The notes under the pieces were generated by a model. That model worked only from the letters and a program-made list of their open reading frames with translations. It did not search any database and had not been told where the DNA came from. Below, piece by piece: positions 25,678 through 37,530 of a DNA stretch of 64,000 bases. The position numbers and the translations under genes are program-made. Every line of letters starts with the position of its first letter. The stretch's first letter is position 1. The DNA comes from Isoetes taiwanensis (taxonomy: Eukaryota > Streptophyta > Lycopodiopsida > Isoetales > Isoetaceae). The stretch is from assembly GCA_021234155.1 (NCBI GenBank), contig JAJEKV010000004.1, positions 1,628,519-1,692,518 of the forward strand. The letters are read 5' to 3'.

Positions 25678-26428
25678 TAATGACCAAATGCTTCAAATTT
25701 CCAAGAATAGCTTTGCAATTACCGGACGTAATGACCAAATGGTTCAAATTATGGCAATATTTGCCTAAGATTATAAGACGCAATATTTCGGAGCGGCGCC
25801 GCTTGTTTTCTCCACCGCCACTAGCCTTTGTTCCAGATCCGGCACTAGCCTTTGTTCCAGATCCGGCATTCCTGCTCGCCGCTGCAATGTTTTCGAGATT
25901 TTCCAGCATCTTCTTGCTGAATCTTCTTTCTGCATCTTCTTGCCGCATCTTTGCTTAATCCCTTGCTCGACTCTTAAATCCGGCTCGAATCTTTGCTTCA
26001 TCCCTTGCTTCTATTTCTCTCTAATGCTAGCTTTTTTCTTCTGTTTCCGGCAGCGCAGGTTTGCAGAACAACTGAGAAGGCATGGATCCACCAGCTCTGC
26101 TACCGCCGGAGCTACGGATTTGAGGAGGTTTAAACGGATTAAAGGGGTCTAGAAGGGTAGAACCAAAACATAGAGGATTAAAGCTATAGCCGCCATGCCT
26201 GGAGACGTCATTTGCTTCCTCTGCTTCCATCTAAATCCATTTGCAGGCTTCATCTATTTTTTGCAGGCTTTTTTTTCATCTATTTGTGCCGGAAGCCAGA
26301 AACAGTATGCAAGGCCTATGCCAGAAATTAGAAGTAGAAGCAATATGCAGGATTTGAAGTAAAATCTGCAGGATCTCAGGGCCGGATCAAGCAAAGCTAT
26401 TCTTGGAAATTTGAACCATTTGGTGTAA
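25678..26428. mobile_element. Inverted-repeat-bounded segment, possible DNA transposon
   Basis: A 33-bp stretch at 25684-25716 recurs in reverse complement at 26391-26423 with one mismatch (core TTCAAATTTCCAAGAATAGC). Inside, a 24-bp unit is duplicated in tandem (25819-25842, 25843-25866). Open frames exist on both strands (for example 25613-25948, -), but none is recognised as a transposase. No target duplication was found. Confidence 0.5.
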
Positions 26429-26520
26429 TTGCCCAGACTCGGCTCATTCCGCCTGTAAAGGGCTCCGGCGGCGCCGCCAGAGCCCTTTACAGGGCGGAAT
26501 GAGCCTCCTCCGAGCAATTA
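26426..26520. mobile_element. Fold-back (snap-back) element or long hairpin
   Basis: About 95 bp form an almost perfect palindrome. The arms share GGCTCATTCCGCC, TGTAAAGGGCTC and GGCGGC around a GCC centre. The outer ends are TAATTGC and GCAATTA with a small mismatch region between. It abuts the right inverted repeat of the preceding segment. It could be a fold-back MITE or a small-RNA hairpin. Confidence 0.7.
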
Positions 26521-27674
26521 CCTATATTAGTGACAAAAAAAACCCTCCTTATTGCGCTGATTTTAGTATATGTAAACTCAATTCATCTATTTTGCATTTC
26601 GCTATTATGAGCTGCTTCTTGATACTGCTTGGTGCATCGTCAATATACAAGCCAATTCTTTCTCCGTTTTCAACGTTGTCCAATACCTTCAAAAGCTAGA
26701 AGTGAGAAAAGATTTCCAATTGGTCCCTATCCTTATATCAAGAGGACAAGATTGTTGGGTGTGAGAATGAATATGTAAGGTTTATTGCCAAGTGACAATA
26801 AAACCATCGCGCGTGGGAATGATCTTTTCCTTCTTGCAGCAATGAAAATAAATGCACATGGATGTCTTCTATTGGGTGCGATTAATCATACAAGAAATTT
26901 ATTGCGGCGGGCATTTTTATCTACCAACCTTGGTTCGGGAAATACCGAGGTTTAAGCCCATGTGTCCGTTTATTTTCTAAAATTAACATGTAGGCAAAAT
27001 ATTAGCAGGAAAATTTAGTGCTACAACTAGGAGTTTTTCTTGGTTTTTCCGGCAATTTTGAAGAATAGCCTTGTAGCTTGCCGGACAGGTTCAAAACTGC
27101 AGGAAACTTGATGCTTTAGGCTAAAAAGTTTCCCGAACCAAGCTACCAACTCATTTAGTGGTTTGTTTCTTTATTCTTTTCTGTATGCTCAGCCCACATT
27201 TGTATGCACAATCGTCGTTCTTGTATGTTTCTTATTTAACACCTTGTAATCATCGATTTGGTTCAGATAATAAGCTAATCAAAACAGATTCTTAGCCATC
27301 AAGCGTCTATATTATTATCCCTGGAGGTGAACATAATAGTTTAAGGATCTATAAATCCGTAGTTATATTGTCATCGAAATATAGTTACATTATACACAAA
27401 ATCGGTCTTTGGCCTTGGCCTAGACCTTTTCTTCCACATGCAGGCATTTAAAAAAAAAACAGTTATGGCGAAAACCAGGTGTAATTCATCGTCGGGGCAT
27501 ATAGAGCAGGACCAGGTAAGATTCATTGTTGGAGCAGAATTTGGTGCTTGGCGTAATCCGATTCTATTGTGGAAGAAGAAGATGTCCACCACAAAATAAG
27601 AAAAATAATAACAAAAACAAAGAAAGGAAAGAAAAGTGTGGGCAGAAAGAGCATCCCCCCAGGATAATTGGCCT
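26521..27674. other. Non-coding stretch
   Basis: I see no gene. Frames are short and AT-rich. Confidence 0.4.
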
Positions 27675-28103
27675 TCATCTCTTTTTGCCCGTTATTGTTG
27701 CAGAAGCTTCTCCTTCCTTTTTCGGTTTCCCCGTTCCTCTTGCTAGTAGGGCTCTACACACGTACTCTAAGGGATTTTTCTCACGGCAATTGATACACAT
27801 TTTGGCACAATCACCTACCAGAAGAATATGCTGATAGCGCTCAGATCTCTGTAGATCGCCCATCCTTTGTAGCAGATCAAAGCACGTTGTAGATCTTACG
27901 AAATCTGCTTTTTTGGCCTCCCTGTTTGCATCATCCATGCACCCCATAACCTCTAGCAGTGTCATATTATATACAACTTCACTCATATCCTGTGGGTAGT
28001 GTAGACAATCACAATGCAAACAATGTACCTTCCCACATGCAACACATGAATTGATCCCTTTCTCTAAGCACTGGCATGTCCTCTCGCATCGCATAGACAC
28101 CAC
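27675..28103 (-). CDS. Hypothetical Cys-rich protein of 142 residues
   Basis: An open frame begins at the ATG at 28103. It starts with a Cys-rich block, CERTCQCLEKGINSCVACGK then VHCLHCDCLHY (residues 6-37), that could bind zinc. A second small cluster, CAKMCINCREK, lies at about residues 103-113. The end is Lys-rich. I do not recognise the family. The Cys spacing does not match RING, B-box or a CCHC knuckle. It may be a transposon-borne or degenerate exon. No neighbour supports a function. Confidence 0.35.
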   Translation of the reverse strand: MVSMRCERTCQCLEKGINSCVACGKVHCLHCDCLHYPQDMSEVVYNMTLLEVMGCMDDANREAKKADFVRSTTCFDLLQRMGDLQRSERYQHILLVGDCAKMCINCREKNPLEYVCRALLARGTGKPKKEGEASATITGKKR

Positions 28104-28599
28104 GAGTATACATCCTCAAGCGCCTTGTTGAAAGGAACCGTAAGATTGCCTGGTCTGAAAGAGTTTCTTTTCATTTTGATCGGCACCTCCTCATCGGCTC
28201 TAGTGTCATCTATGATCCACTTCCCTCTGTTGATGGTTTGCCGCTTTCGAATTGTCCAGGTTCCTTTTTGATCTGTGGGCGTCGTTTCGTGTTCTTATAT
28301 CCTCCTAAGGTTGCCTTTCCTTCGATATTCTCCGTCACGCCGACTTTAATGCGAGAAATCTGCTGTTATCCGGACTTTTATTATCCTGTTCTTATGATTA
28401 TTATTATCTTATACCTATCGTCGTTCGACACCACAACACGCCCGTCCTATATCATTACTTCTCTTTCTCCTGCGTATATTAACGAAAAGTTACTCTAATC
28501 CGTATTTACCTGACTTGCGTCTATTTGACATACTTACTCGTCTCAGCTCTTCCTCAACCTATCTCAACGGCCAGTAGAGAATCCCGCCATGTCATGAGT
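28104..28599. other. Non-coding stretch
   Basis: I see no supported gene. One 86-codon open frame (28238-28498, +) is rich in hydrophobic residues and is not recognised. Confidence 0.3.
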
Positions 28600-29705
28600 T
28601 TGTGAGTGTATCCTTTTTTGATGTCGCCCGTGGCGGTCCTACACCGTGAATAACGGATCCTTTCCTGATTCAAAATTTAGGAACTCTTGGGTATCAGGTT
28701 ACATCTGTTAGCAGCCCTGTTAGCAACATATGCTACCGTATACACAGCTTCTGCCCAACTAGGGCTTAAGTGATACAAAGCAAGCATTGCTCGCAGTAGA
28801 TCTTAAAGAGACCTGTTTTTCCTCTCGGCCACTATGAATGAGCAAAGGGGTATGATCAGTTCTCTTTTAAGGCCATGCTCATAATAATACTCATTAAATT
28901 TATACCTCCTCCATTGTCTGTCCTTATACCATTGAGTTTCATGGATTCCCTACTTACCTGATTTTTCCACAAAAGCATGGAACTCCTTGACTTGGGAGAA
29001 AGCCTGCTTCTTGGTTTTTAAGCAAAACACTTAGATATATCTTGTACAATCACCATAAAGCGTCTAGGTCTAGGACCTCCCAAAAATGGTGCGAGCATAT
29101 ACAACAAGTATCGGAGTGTACCATCCCTAATGGAAGAGAAGTCATGTTCGAGGCTTAACTTGGATAAGAATGTTGAGGACGTTTGCCCAAGCAACAAAGC
29201 CTCATATTCAAGAGAGAGAGATTCAAAGTAGGAAGAACTTTCCACCATATGAAGTCTGGATACACTCATATATGACCCCACCTTCCACTTGTCGCTACCT
29301 TGCATGCCAAGGCACACTTGAGAAAACTCTGCTGCAATCTAAGTGCCAATGGGGCGGAATATAATCAAGCATCAATAGTGTAGAGGCTTCTTGATTCATA
29401 TGCCTTGTTAGAAGAACTGGACTCGACTTCTTTGGAGTAAATTCAAATGAGATGCAAATTGGTAAGGTACATCTTCCCTTTACCAACGATAACTATCTAG
29501 CAGTCTTTGCCAAATTTAAAAACAAACAATAGGTTTGTCTGAAGACCAGATCGTTAACACATAATTGGCCACATAATTGCCAGAGGATGAATAAAAATTA
29601 ATCTCACCTTTTGCTTCATCCCGACAAGCGATACCATTTTCCATCATAAACATGATGGTATTGTCAGTGATCCAGCAGGTTTGATTGCCCATTAAGATGT
29701 TCAAT
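28600..29705 (-). mobile_element. Degenerate Copia retrotransposon fragment (protease-integrase)
   Basis: On the minus strand, at about 29150, GMVHSD marks the entry of the integrase core. It is followed after frame changes by LKTKKQAFSQVKEFHAFVEK (about 28990), then a decayed DNGGEY region, AERKNRSLQ (28835) and AVYTVAYVANRA (about 28740), all Copia integrase landmarks. The upstream part (29500-29705) resembles the protease to pre-integrase region. Several frameshifts are needed. LTRs were not identified. Confidence 0.7.
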
Positions 29706-30098
29706 AGCTTCCTGGTCCATCATACAATGGTGAAGAGACATTAGAGGCATGATTGGCCATCATCAGCTAGCAAGTTATTGCATACAATATCAAGTTCTAT
29801 CTATATTACACACCCTATAGTTTGATTGCCCACTAAGATGTTCAATAGCTTCCTGGCCCATCATACAATGGTGAAGAGACATTAGAGGCATGATTGGCCA
29901 TCATCAGCTAGCAAGTTATTCATACAATATCAAGTTCTATCTATATTACACACCCTACAGTTTGATTGCCCACTAAGATGTTCAATAGCTTTCTGGTCCA
30001 TCATACAATGGTGAAGAGACATTAGAGGCATGATTGTCCATCATCAGCTAGCAAGTTATTGCATACAATATCAAGTTCTATCTATATTACACGCCTTA
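29681..30098. repeat. Three-copy tandem repeat, 140 bp unit
   Basis: Units start at 29681, 29821 and 29961 with TTTGATTGCCCA and end near ATATTACACNCC. Only scattered differences separate them, so the duplication is fairly recent. A piece of the unit, GCATACAATATCAAGTTCTA, recurs alone at about 31662. The first unit overlaps the edge of the Copia fragment. Confidence 0.92.
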
Positions 30099-30895
30099 TT
30101 TTGCATTATCCTTATTGTTTTTTTTGGATCATTGGATCCAAGCATAGTTCCATGAATATGCTAAATGAAGGGCCGTGGAATTTACACATCAGCCCCACGT
30201 ATAAGTTTGTGCACCCCATATGCCTAAATACATATATACATACATAGTATACTTGAATCCATACACAATAAGAAATGAATATATTACCATTGCGCATTCA
30301 CAAAACACAGATAAGAACAAATGAGAGTGAAGAACAGATCAGAAGAAATGAGAGTGAAGGAGTGGCATTTATTGCAAACGTGACATAGCTCAAACAGGAC
30401 TGCATTTTTGCCAGAAGTTGAAGTCTTCTTCTGAACCTCTGGGGAACCTTTGCAGCACTCCCCCGAACCTCCCAACCACCCAATGCACAATCCGAATTAG
30501 AGCTTCAATTTGTGCTGCACACTCTTTAAGAGAGCTTCTAAAGCTTTGATGTTGCAAACTTTAAAGCCCTAGATTCACAAAGTAGGTTTACATAGAAGCC
30601 TCAAGAAGAGGCCTCAGAAAGGACCTGAGTAGGTAGATAAACAAAGCAGAAAGAAAAGAAGAAACAACAGGTACTTAAGGCATCTTTGCATGAGACGCCG
30701 TAGCGTGCACTGCATCTGGCGGCCTGGCATGGGGGCTGCTTTGGTAAGGCGAGAACTGCCACAAAGGTGTAATTACCATTGCCATTGTTTCCCCTGCTTA
30801 ATTGTTGTTGCTACCGCTGCTTCCCGCAACATGGTTGTTGATCCTCAGAGAATTTCTTCCTATAATGGCTCATATCCATCAGTTAATTTGAGTTA
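30099..30895. other. Non-coding stretch
   Basis: No supported gene. Short direct repeats (AAATGAGAGTGAAG, twice near 30320-30360) are present. Confidence 0.4.
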
Positions 30896-30904
30896 CACAA
30901 CTTA

Positions 30905-31366
30905 GAATCGCCGTATTTAGAGTTTGGGATGTGGTATTTCCGGACTTTTTTGTGGTGTTTCCGGCCACCCGTTATTAGCCATTGTGCACTTCGCAGTTTC
31001 AAGTCCAGAATCAACTGTTTTGGGTCATTTTTTGCTCGATCCGGCCTTATCTGAGCTCAAATCGCTTCCTCTCTTCATCAAACTAGTGTTAAAGAGGAAG
31101 ACAAAGCGATTGGAAGGGCTTTTGAAGCATTTTAAGCCGTCCACGGAGCTGCAAGAAGGATCCGACCAAAGATTTTGGCTCCGCCGCGCAGTTTTGCGCT
31201 TAGTTTTTGGCCAGAAATACCATATTTTTGGCCAGAAACACCACTTTTTTTGGCCAGAAACACCACTTTTTTGGCCGGAAATAACACTTGGTTGATATCG
31301 GATGGCCGGAAATACCACAAAAAATGGCCGGAAACACCACATCCCGGACTCTATATACGGGCGTCC
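30905..31366. mobile_element. Non-autonomous Mutator-like element (MULE-MITE) with 9-bp target duplication
   Basis: A 9-bp direct repeat CACAACTTA lies at 30896-30904 and 31367-31375. Inside it, inverted repeats of about 65 bp match (left 30905-30970, right 31301-31366). Both contain a GTAT-TAGAG block, GGGATGTGGT and TTTCCGG. A 9-bp duplication plus long terminal inverted repeats is the Mutator superfamily signature. The 462-bp body has no transposase. Copies of the end motif, GGCCAGAAACACCAC with T-runs, repeat about every 21 bp at 31206-31290. Confidence 0.88.
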
Positions 31367-31375
31367 CACAACTTA

Positions 31376-32979
31376 TCGGTCTGCTGGAGAAGCAGCATCA
31401 CTGAAGGCAACAAGAGTATAGGAGATCCTGGCAGGCAATACAACTCTCTCTCTCTCTCTGTGGAATCGATACAGCTATGGCAATAGCAGAACTTAAATCC
31501 TCCGCTTCCTGCGTCTTAGGCTGCCATGCTCGGACAGGGCCGCCACGAGTTTCCAACAACCAACATTAGCCAAGGTCCAAATTTTTTTTACCAAGACCCT
31601 TGCCCCTAATTTCCGCCAAACCATTAACAAAATCATAGTGAGAGATAATTTGCCAACCTTATGCATACAATATCAAGTTCTATCCATGCAAAGGCCTACA
31701 TGATGACATGGCAAAATGATGATATGGCATGATCTTGGCCAGTCATATACTATTATGTCTGATTTAGGCCAGTTAGAATGAGTTTATAAACTCTATCATC
31801 AATCTCATTAATTGCTGAGATCATGCCTTTATATAGGGTCATTTCTCTTTCCAGGATCATATCTCTTCTATTTGATGTCCTCATATTTCATAATACACTG
31901 GGCATGTGGAAATGAAGTGTCCTCAAACTCAAATTTCTCCATATGGCATAGTCGGCGAATGTTAGAATTTCAGTCTAGTTGCATGACCTGCCTCAATCTC
32001 AAACTGATTGGATGAGACTCTAAGTTGACCAATTGTATGTCAACTTAGAGTGCTAAATGATGATTCAAATACTGGATGAAGCCACCTCCATTAAATGCAA
32101 GAAAGTAATCTTTGTAGATTTCTATCTTGGTGGAAATCTCTCTTGAGGTCAACCATGTCTGTGATATATATTCCAGACCATTGGTATAAGAAGCAATGTA
32201 TATAGATGGAACAAATATACTGCTAGGAGTGAATAAGAATGCCACATGAAAGGCCTAACTCTTGCAAAAACTTGCGTTTCTTCTCAATATGTTGTAGTCA
32301 AGTTGTTTGCAGAGTTTGAAGTAATTTCTTGCTTTTAAGGGCAACTGATGTATGTGATGCTATTTTGATCTTAACAATTCGAGGTTGGAGCTTCTCTTTA
32401 TCTTCCATACACATTCTATCTATAATCTAAGATGCACAAGGTGTTTATCAAAGTCCATGGCCATGATTAGTGGATCTAGGTCTAATTAAGCCATGTTATG
32501 CTAATGCTGCAAACTTTTCAAATATGCTTCTTCTTTTTTTAAATGTTGCATTGCAAACAAATGATTTCTTTCTGTGATGACTTCACAACGTCCACTGACT
32601 TGCTTCTCTTGATGATTTTGAATCTTCTTCTCTGGCTGTTCCAATGGGTGATGGATTTTGAATCTTCTTCTCTGGCTGTTCCAATGGGTGATGATAACTC
32701 CACAATCCAGCAAAATCCATATGAAGATGTTCTATAAAGGGCATGTTTTCTATGGCTCCAATCGTAGTTGGATGGCTGCTACTAGGGCATATGTTCTTCA
32801 TGAAGTCCAGCACGTAATGGCTCAACCCTTGAAGCTGTACTTGCTTATTCTGTTAGCACCAAACTTCAAGGATAACCTATTTCAATTTATGCTTAGTCCT
32901 TTCAGCATTTCAACTCCATGCACCTGAACAACTGCATATATGGGTGACATAAGAACATAACTGGCAGAACAATAAGAAG
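31376..32979. other. Non-coding, with a 38-bp tandem duplication
   Basis: No gene is recognised. A 38-bp unit containing CTTCTTCTCTGGCTGTTCCA is duplicated in tandem at 32617-32692. Part of 31675-31830 resembles the tail of the Copia LTR at 10084 only weakly. Confidence 0.4.
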
Positions 32980-33240
32980 TCAATAAAACAATTTATTTAA
33001 AGCAAAGCCTTGCAATATCTGCATTCCCATGCATTTTTCATGCATAGAGCAATGTATCCATGTCATGCTATCTGTTAATAAATTATCCTGAAGAAAATAT
33101 TGTACCTCATTGAAGCATCCAGCACGACCGAGCAAATGAACTATGCAAGTGGATGAGAAGTAATTGACTCTATTACTAATTGACTTGAAATACCGCCAGC
33201 CTTCATCCATTAGGCGTACATGACTGAACGCAGCAAGAGT
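32980..33240 (-). pseudogene. Pentatricopeptide repeat (PPR) protein fragment
   Basis: On the minus strand the frame reads FSSTLAAFSHVRLMDEGWRYF, close to the PPR L-repeat text around SACSHAGLVDEGWRYF, then CIVHLLGRAGCFNEVQYFL, the next repeat in PLS-class PPR proteins. PPR proteins bind organelle RNA and have about 400-900 residues. Only about two repeats remain here, with no start or neighbouring exons, so it is a fragment. Confidence 0.75.
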
Positions 33241-33249
33241 ACTGCTAAA

Positions 33250-35251
33250 TATTACCTGTTGGCCCCAAAGGGAAACATACTAATTGTGGTCTATGCATTA
33301 AAGCTAGGTTAAGTCATTTTGGAAGACTAGGTCAAAGTTTGGAAGAGCTTGGTAGCCAACATTGATGTGGAGGTCAAAGGATGCTTACCTTCCAGGTCAA
33401 CAAGTGCTTAAGTTAAAAGTTCACAAGAGGAACTTTATTTGAGGTCAAATGCTTAGTCAAGAATATACTCTAGAAGACTCTGGGTTATGAAGTTTGGAAG
33501 ACATCTTTTGAAGTTTGGAAGTTAAAAGTTTGGAAGACCCCTGTATACATGGCACCAAATCCTGGTTCTTTCCTTCTCCCCCATTTCCATACTCATATCT
33601 CATTCCCATTTACCTTTGTTTAACCATTGTGCCCACTTCTTCACTATACTTGCCAAGTTTGCTTATCTCAAATATTCCTCTAGCCCATATTTTCCTTTTC
33701 TTTTCATAATACTACCATTGGATATTCTTTTTATCATTACCCTTGCACATCCCCTTGAGTTTTCATTATTCTAGCCTCTCTCACTCTATATATCTTCACC
33801 TCCATGACTATCATTTTCTTTCTTCTTACCTTCACACTCCATGGGTACCATTACCTAGGGATTTGTGCCTACCTAACATAGCTCCAAATCATCTCCAAAA
33901 TCGAAGGGTCACATGGCTACATTCTCCATGGTTCAAGACTTGCTAAATTTCCATGATACACTTATAGTACCCTCGAAAAACCATGGCCAAAATTCTTAAG
34001 GCTCTAAAATACTAGCATATTCGAGCATATACGCACAAAAATACCTGGACCATATCGCGAGTTTTTGCAAAAAATATGGCATTTAGCCCTAGAAATCAGG
34101 AACGGGCTCAAATTTCGTCGGAATTGGATTCTTAAGCTCTGAAACATGCCTGTTATTGGATTCCCGCATCTAAGCAACACATTAAGCCTAAAAATATGGT
34201 CTGAGATCCCGGAAATCTTAAAATCAAACCTATATACAGGGAAAACGTACACGGGCAATTTTTGAAGGCCCAGAAACGCTCAAATTCAACATTCACCAAT
34301 GCTGAGCATGATCTGAAAAAATTCTTGAAGTCCCTGAGCACTCCTCGATTAGATTTGCAAAGATCTGATTGATATTATTTTCTAAAAATTATTTTATGAC
34401 CTGAGATTGATATCCTCCAGTATTTGAAGTATTGAAACACTGTTATTCATTATTATTGTGATCTACTTATCTCCACATTAATGAAAATTCGTTGCCAAGT
34501 TGATGAAGTTGTCTCTGATATGATCTTTGGCAATTTTGCCTTTCAAACAAATTCTACAGTAAATTCCTCTATACTCCCAATTGCCTTTGGCCCAGTGGCC
34601 ATCGATCCTTGAGACCTCTGAGATCTATATGCTTTGAAAAAATTGAACAATACCATCCACAACTCGAGTTAGAAAATCTTGCACCCTGTTTTGACTGTTC
34701 TTGACTGTACTTTGCCAAATCCGAGTTCAAAAATACCTCTGAGCATCCAAATGAAGATTTGATTTCATGCCTCCATTCTTTACCATCATTGTGACACATT
34801 TGCTTTGAAAATTCTCAAAAAAGTGGCCAGAAGCTCCAAATCCCTTTTTCTGATCACTGTTTTTCAGTTTGACCCTTATTGACCAACTTTTAAACTCACT
34901 ATAAACTTGAATATCTCTCAGATCTATGATCTGACTTGGTCAGGAACTACACCATTGGATTCACATAACTTTTTTGTGCCAGTCTAAAGCATCTGACCCA
35001 AAAAATCAATCCGTTATCGACTACTACACCAATTTGAGCAAAGGTCCCATTTCCTAGAAATGGGAAAGGTATGAAACTTTGAGTTTTTGGATTCTTATCT
35101 AGATTTATCTTTCAAAGAATGATCACCTTAAGTGATCTGGAGGTCCTAACACCAACTTGAGTCCAAACTCAAGTTGGCTCATTGTGGTTGACCTTTGAAG
35201 CCAGGTTGAGGGTCAACATCTTGGAGGTCCCTAAGAGATCCTACTTGGATC
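33250..35251. other. Non-coding, may include the Gypsy 5' LTR
   Basis: No gene is recognised. Because the Gypsy gag starts at 35252, the 5' LTR and leader should lie here, but I found no second LTR copy to define it. Confidence 0.35.
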
Positions 35252-37530
35252 TTGAGAACTCATGGCTCCAAAACAGAAATTTCCAGTGAGCAAGAACCAC
35301 CGGGGCGATCAAGAAGCATCGGAACAACTGCGAGAGATAGGTCTCTGCCCTCAAGTTTTTCAACTGGATTACTCCAAAGCATGCCTTATCAGTTTGAATT
35401 GAATGTTCCTATTCCGTTGCCTACTTTTGACTCCAGCATGAGTGCTAATACTTTTTTGAGAACTTTTGAAGATTACTACAGGGACTATGGTTTTAAAAAG
35501 AGGTGTAAGTTTTCAGAGTTTGAGAAGTGTCTCAAGGAGGAGAGTGAAGTTGGTGCTTGGCTGACTTATGAGAAACTTATGGGAACTACCTCATGGGATG
35601 ACCTTGTCACCAAGTTCTTAGACAGGTTTGGAAAACTCGCTGCTCCCAAGGATCTTGTTAATGAATTGCAAAACTTCTCTATTTATGCAGGTGAAAGTGT
35701 TAGTCAATATAAGGAGAGGTTCATCACCTTCATGAATAGGTGCCCGAAATGCCAAGTTATCATTCCCACACTCTTTTTAGTGTCCTCTTTTATTAAAGGC
35801 CTGTCTTCTAGACCATAAATCCAAAGAAAACTTATCAAGATTCGAGCTGCTGAAGGTTTTGATTCCATTTACAAGGTTTTTGCCAAAACAACTGAGTTGA
35901 CCAAGATGCTTTCTATCCTACCAGAAAAGCACAATGGCTTTCATCATGATCCCTTCCCTGATGCCACTGATGGCCCTTATGAACCTCACCATTCTGTCCC
36001 AATCTATGTTGTGCACAAAGAAAAGAAAAAGGCCAAAGATGAAGAGGCTTACTCTCAAATTTCAGAAGTTAAAGCGATTTGACAAAGGTGGTGAAGCTTT
36101 TAGAAGTGACCAAACAACTTGTGGAGCTTAAAACAAACAGGGCAGGTAGAACTTATCCTGAATGTATCCATTGCAAAAGAACTTCACATCCAGCTGACAT
36201 CTGCTATTGACAAGTGTGCCCTAAATGCAATAGAAAAGGCCATTTTGGCAGAGAGTAGCCAATTTGTGCTTTTGCAAGGAGGTTGGTCACACTGACCTTA
36301 GGTATCCTGTTAAGGAGTATTTTGCTAAGCAAGAAAGAGAAAAGAAATCTGAAACAACTCCCCATGCTGAATCTACTAGTTCTATAAGGTTTGTGCAGGC
36401 TACAGAAATGCCAAAGATTGAAAAAATAATGGTAGTACAGACCAGAAGCATGGGAGAGGTCCATAGGCCTGCTGAACCCAGTAGACATGCTCCAGAAGAT
36501 TCAAGGAGACCAACATTACCACCAGCTCCCGTTCTGAAGTTCCTTTTCAAGAAATAGCTCCACCTCCCCAACAAAAGTATGGTAAGAAAGATCAAGACCT
36601 TGATGAATTAGATGTTTTGCTTAAAAATTCTAAAGTAAGTGTAGACTTATTTACTTTATTAAAGATTGCACCCAGATAGGAAGAAATTATTGCAACAAAC
36701 TACCTCTAGTGAGGCAGTGGCTTGTGTAAGTTTTGCAGATGCTACTAATCTCATTTTAGCTCAAAATGAGGAAGATCAGTGCATTCATGTGTTCAAACTA
36801 CTTTAGGAGGATACTCTTTTTCCAATGTGTTCTTTGGATGGTGGATCACCCCTAACTATCATGCCTTATCATGTTATGAAGAAATGTGAGCTCGAGATAG
36901 ATAAAAGATCATCTGTTTTGTTAAAATCCTTTTCTAATGCTAAAATAGCACCAGTTGGTATTGTGACCAAAGTTCCTGTCAACACTGAAGGTATTGTTGT
37001 AGCTGCCAACTTTATTATTGTTGCTTTTTGAGGATGCGGGGAAGATCTGAGATATATATGATCTCTTCTTTGGGAAGAAGATGGATGGCTACAGTTGATG
37101 CTAGGCGGTCGATCTCAAGGGAGATGTACCATTTCAAATGGTTCCTAGGTGGCTACAATCTACAACCGGGATGCTTCCCTATGGCTCCAAGGAAGAGGTA
37201 CATTTCATTAAAGAGTTGCTAATAAAGGAGCCTTTGGGATCTTATAGTTTGCTTAACCCCGGATCAAAAGAAGTGTGATTTGATTCCCTTGGTGGGGGAA
37301 TGTGCACTACCTTTTGAGAATGGTAGGAGGGATGTTTATGGTTCGATGGAGGGATTTGAAGAAAGCGAATGTAGCATCATCTGACTATATTAAAGATACT
37401 TCCCAAATAACTTCCAATGTAGCGAGTATAAAGCTTTGATTGCGAGGTCTCCAAGAAGCTAAGGCTATGGACATTTCAGTCATATACATTTATGGAGATT
37501 CTCAATTGGTTTTCGAGGAGACGGGTTAGT
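35252..37530 (+). mobile_element. Degenerate Ty3/Gypsy retrotransposon, internally deleted
   Basis: Gag starts at the ATG at 35252. It contains the retrotransposon gag domain (ANTFLRTFEDYYRDYGF, WDDLVTKFLDRFG, GESVSQYKERF) and is stopped at 35816. The frame then resumes. Zinc knuckles with C-x2-C spacing occur at 36160-36310 (CIHCKRTSHPADIC, CPKCNRKGHFG). A protease-like stretch follows at 36825-37030, where LDGGSPLTIMPYHVM replaces the usual DxGS start. RNase H text (EYKALIA then YIYGDSQLV) lies at about 37415-37520. Reverse transcriptase is missing between protease and RNase H, so a large internal deletion occurred. No LTR pair was seen. Confidence 0.8.

Noticed and set aside
31675-31830. 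Second Copia LTR related to 10084-10283
   Set aside because: Only short stretches agree (around CTCTATCATC-ATCTCATT), with no TG..CA ends or primer-binding site.
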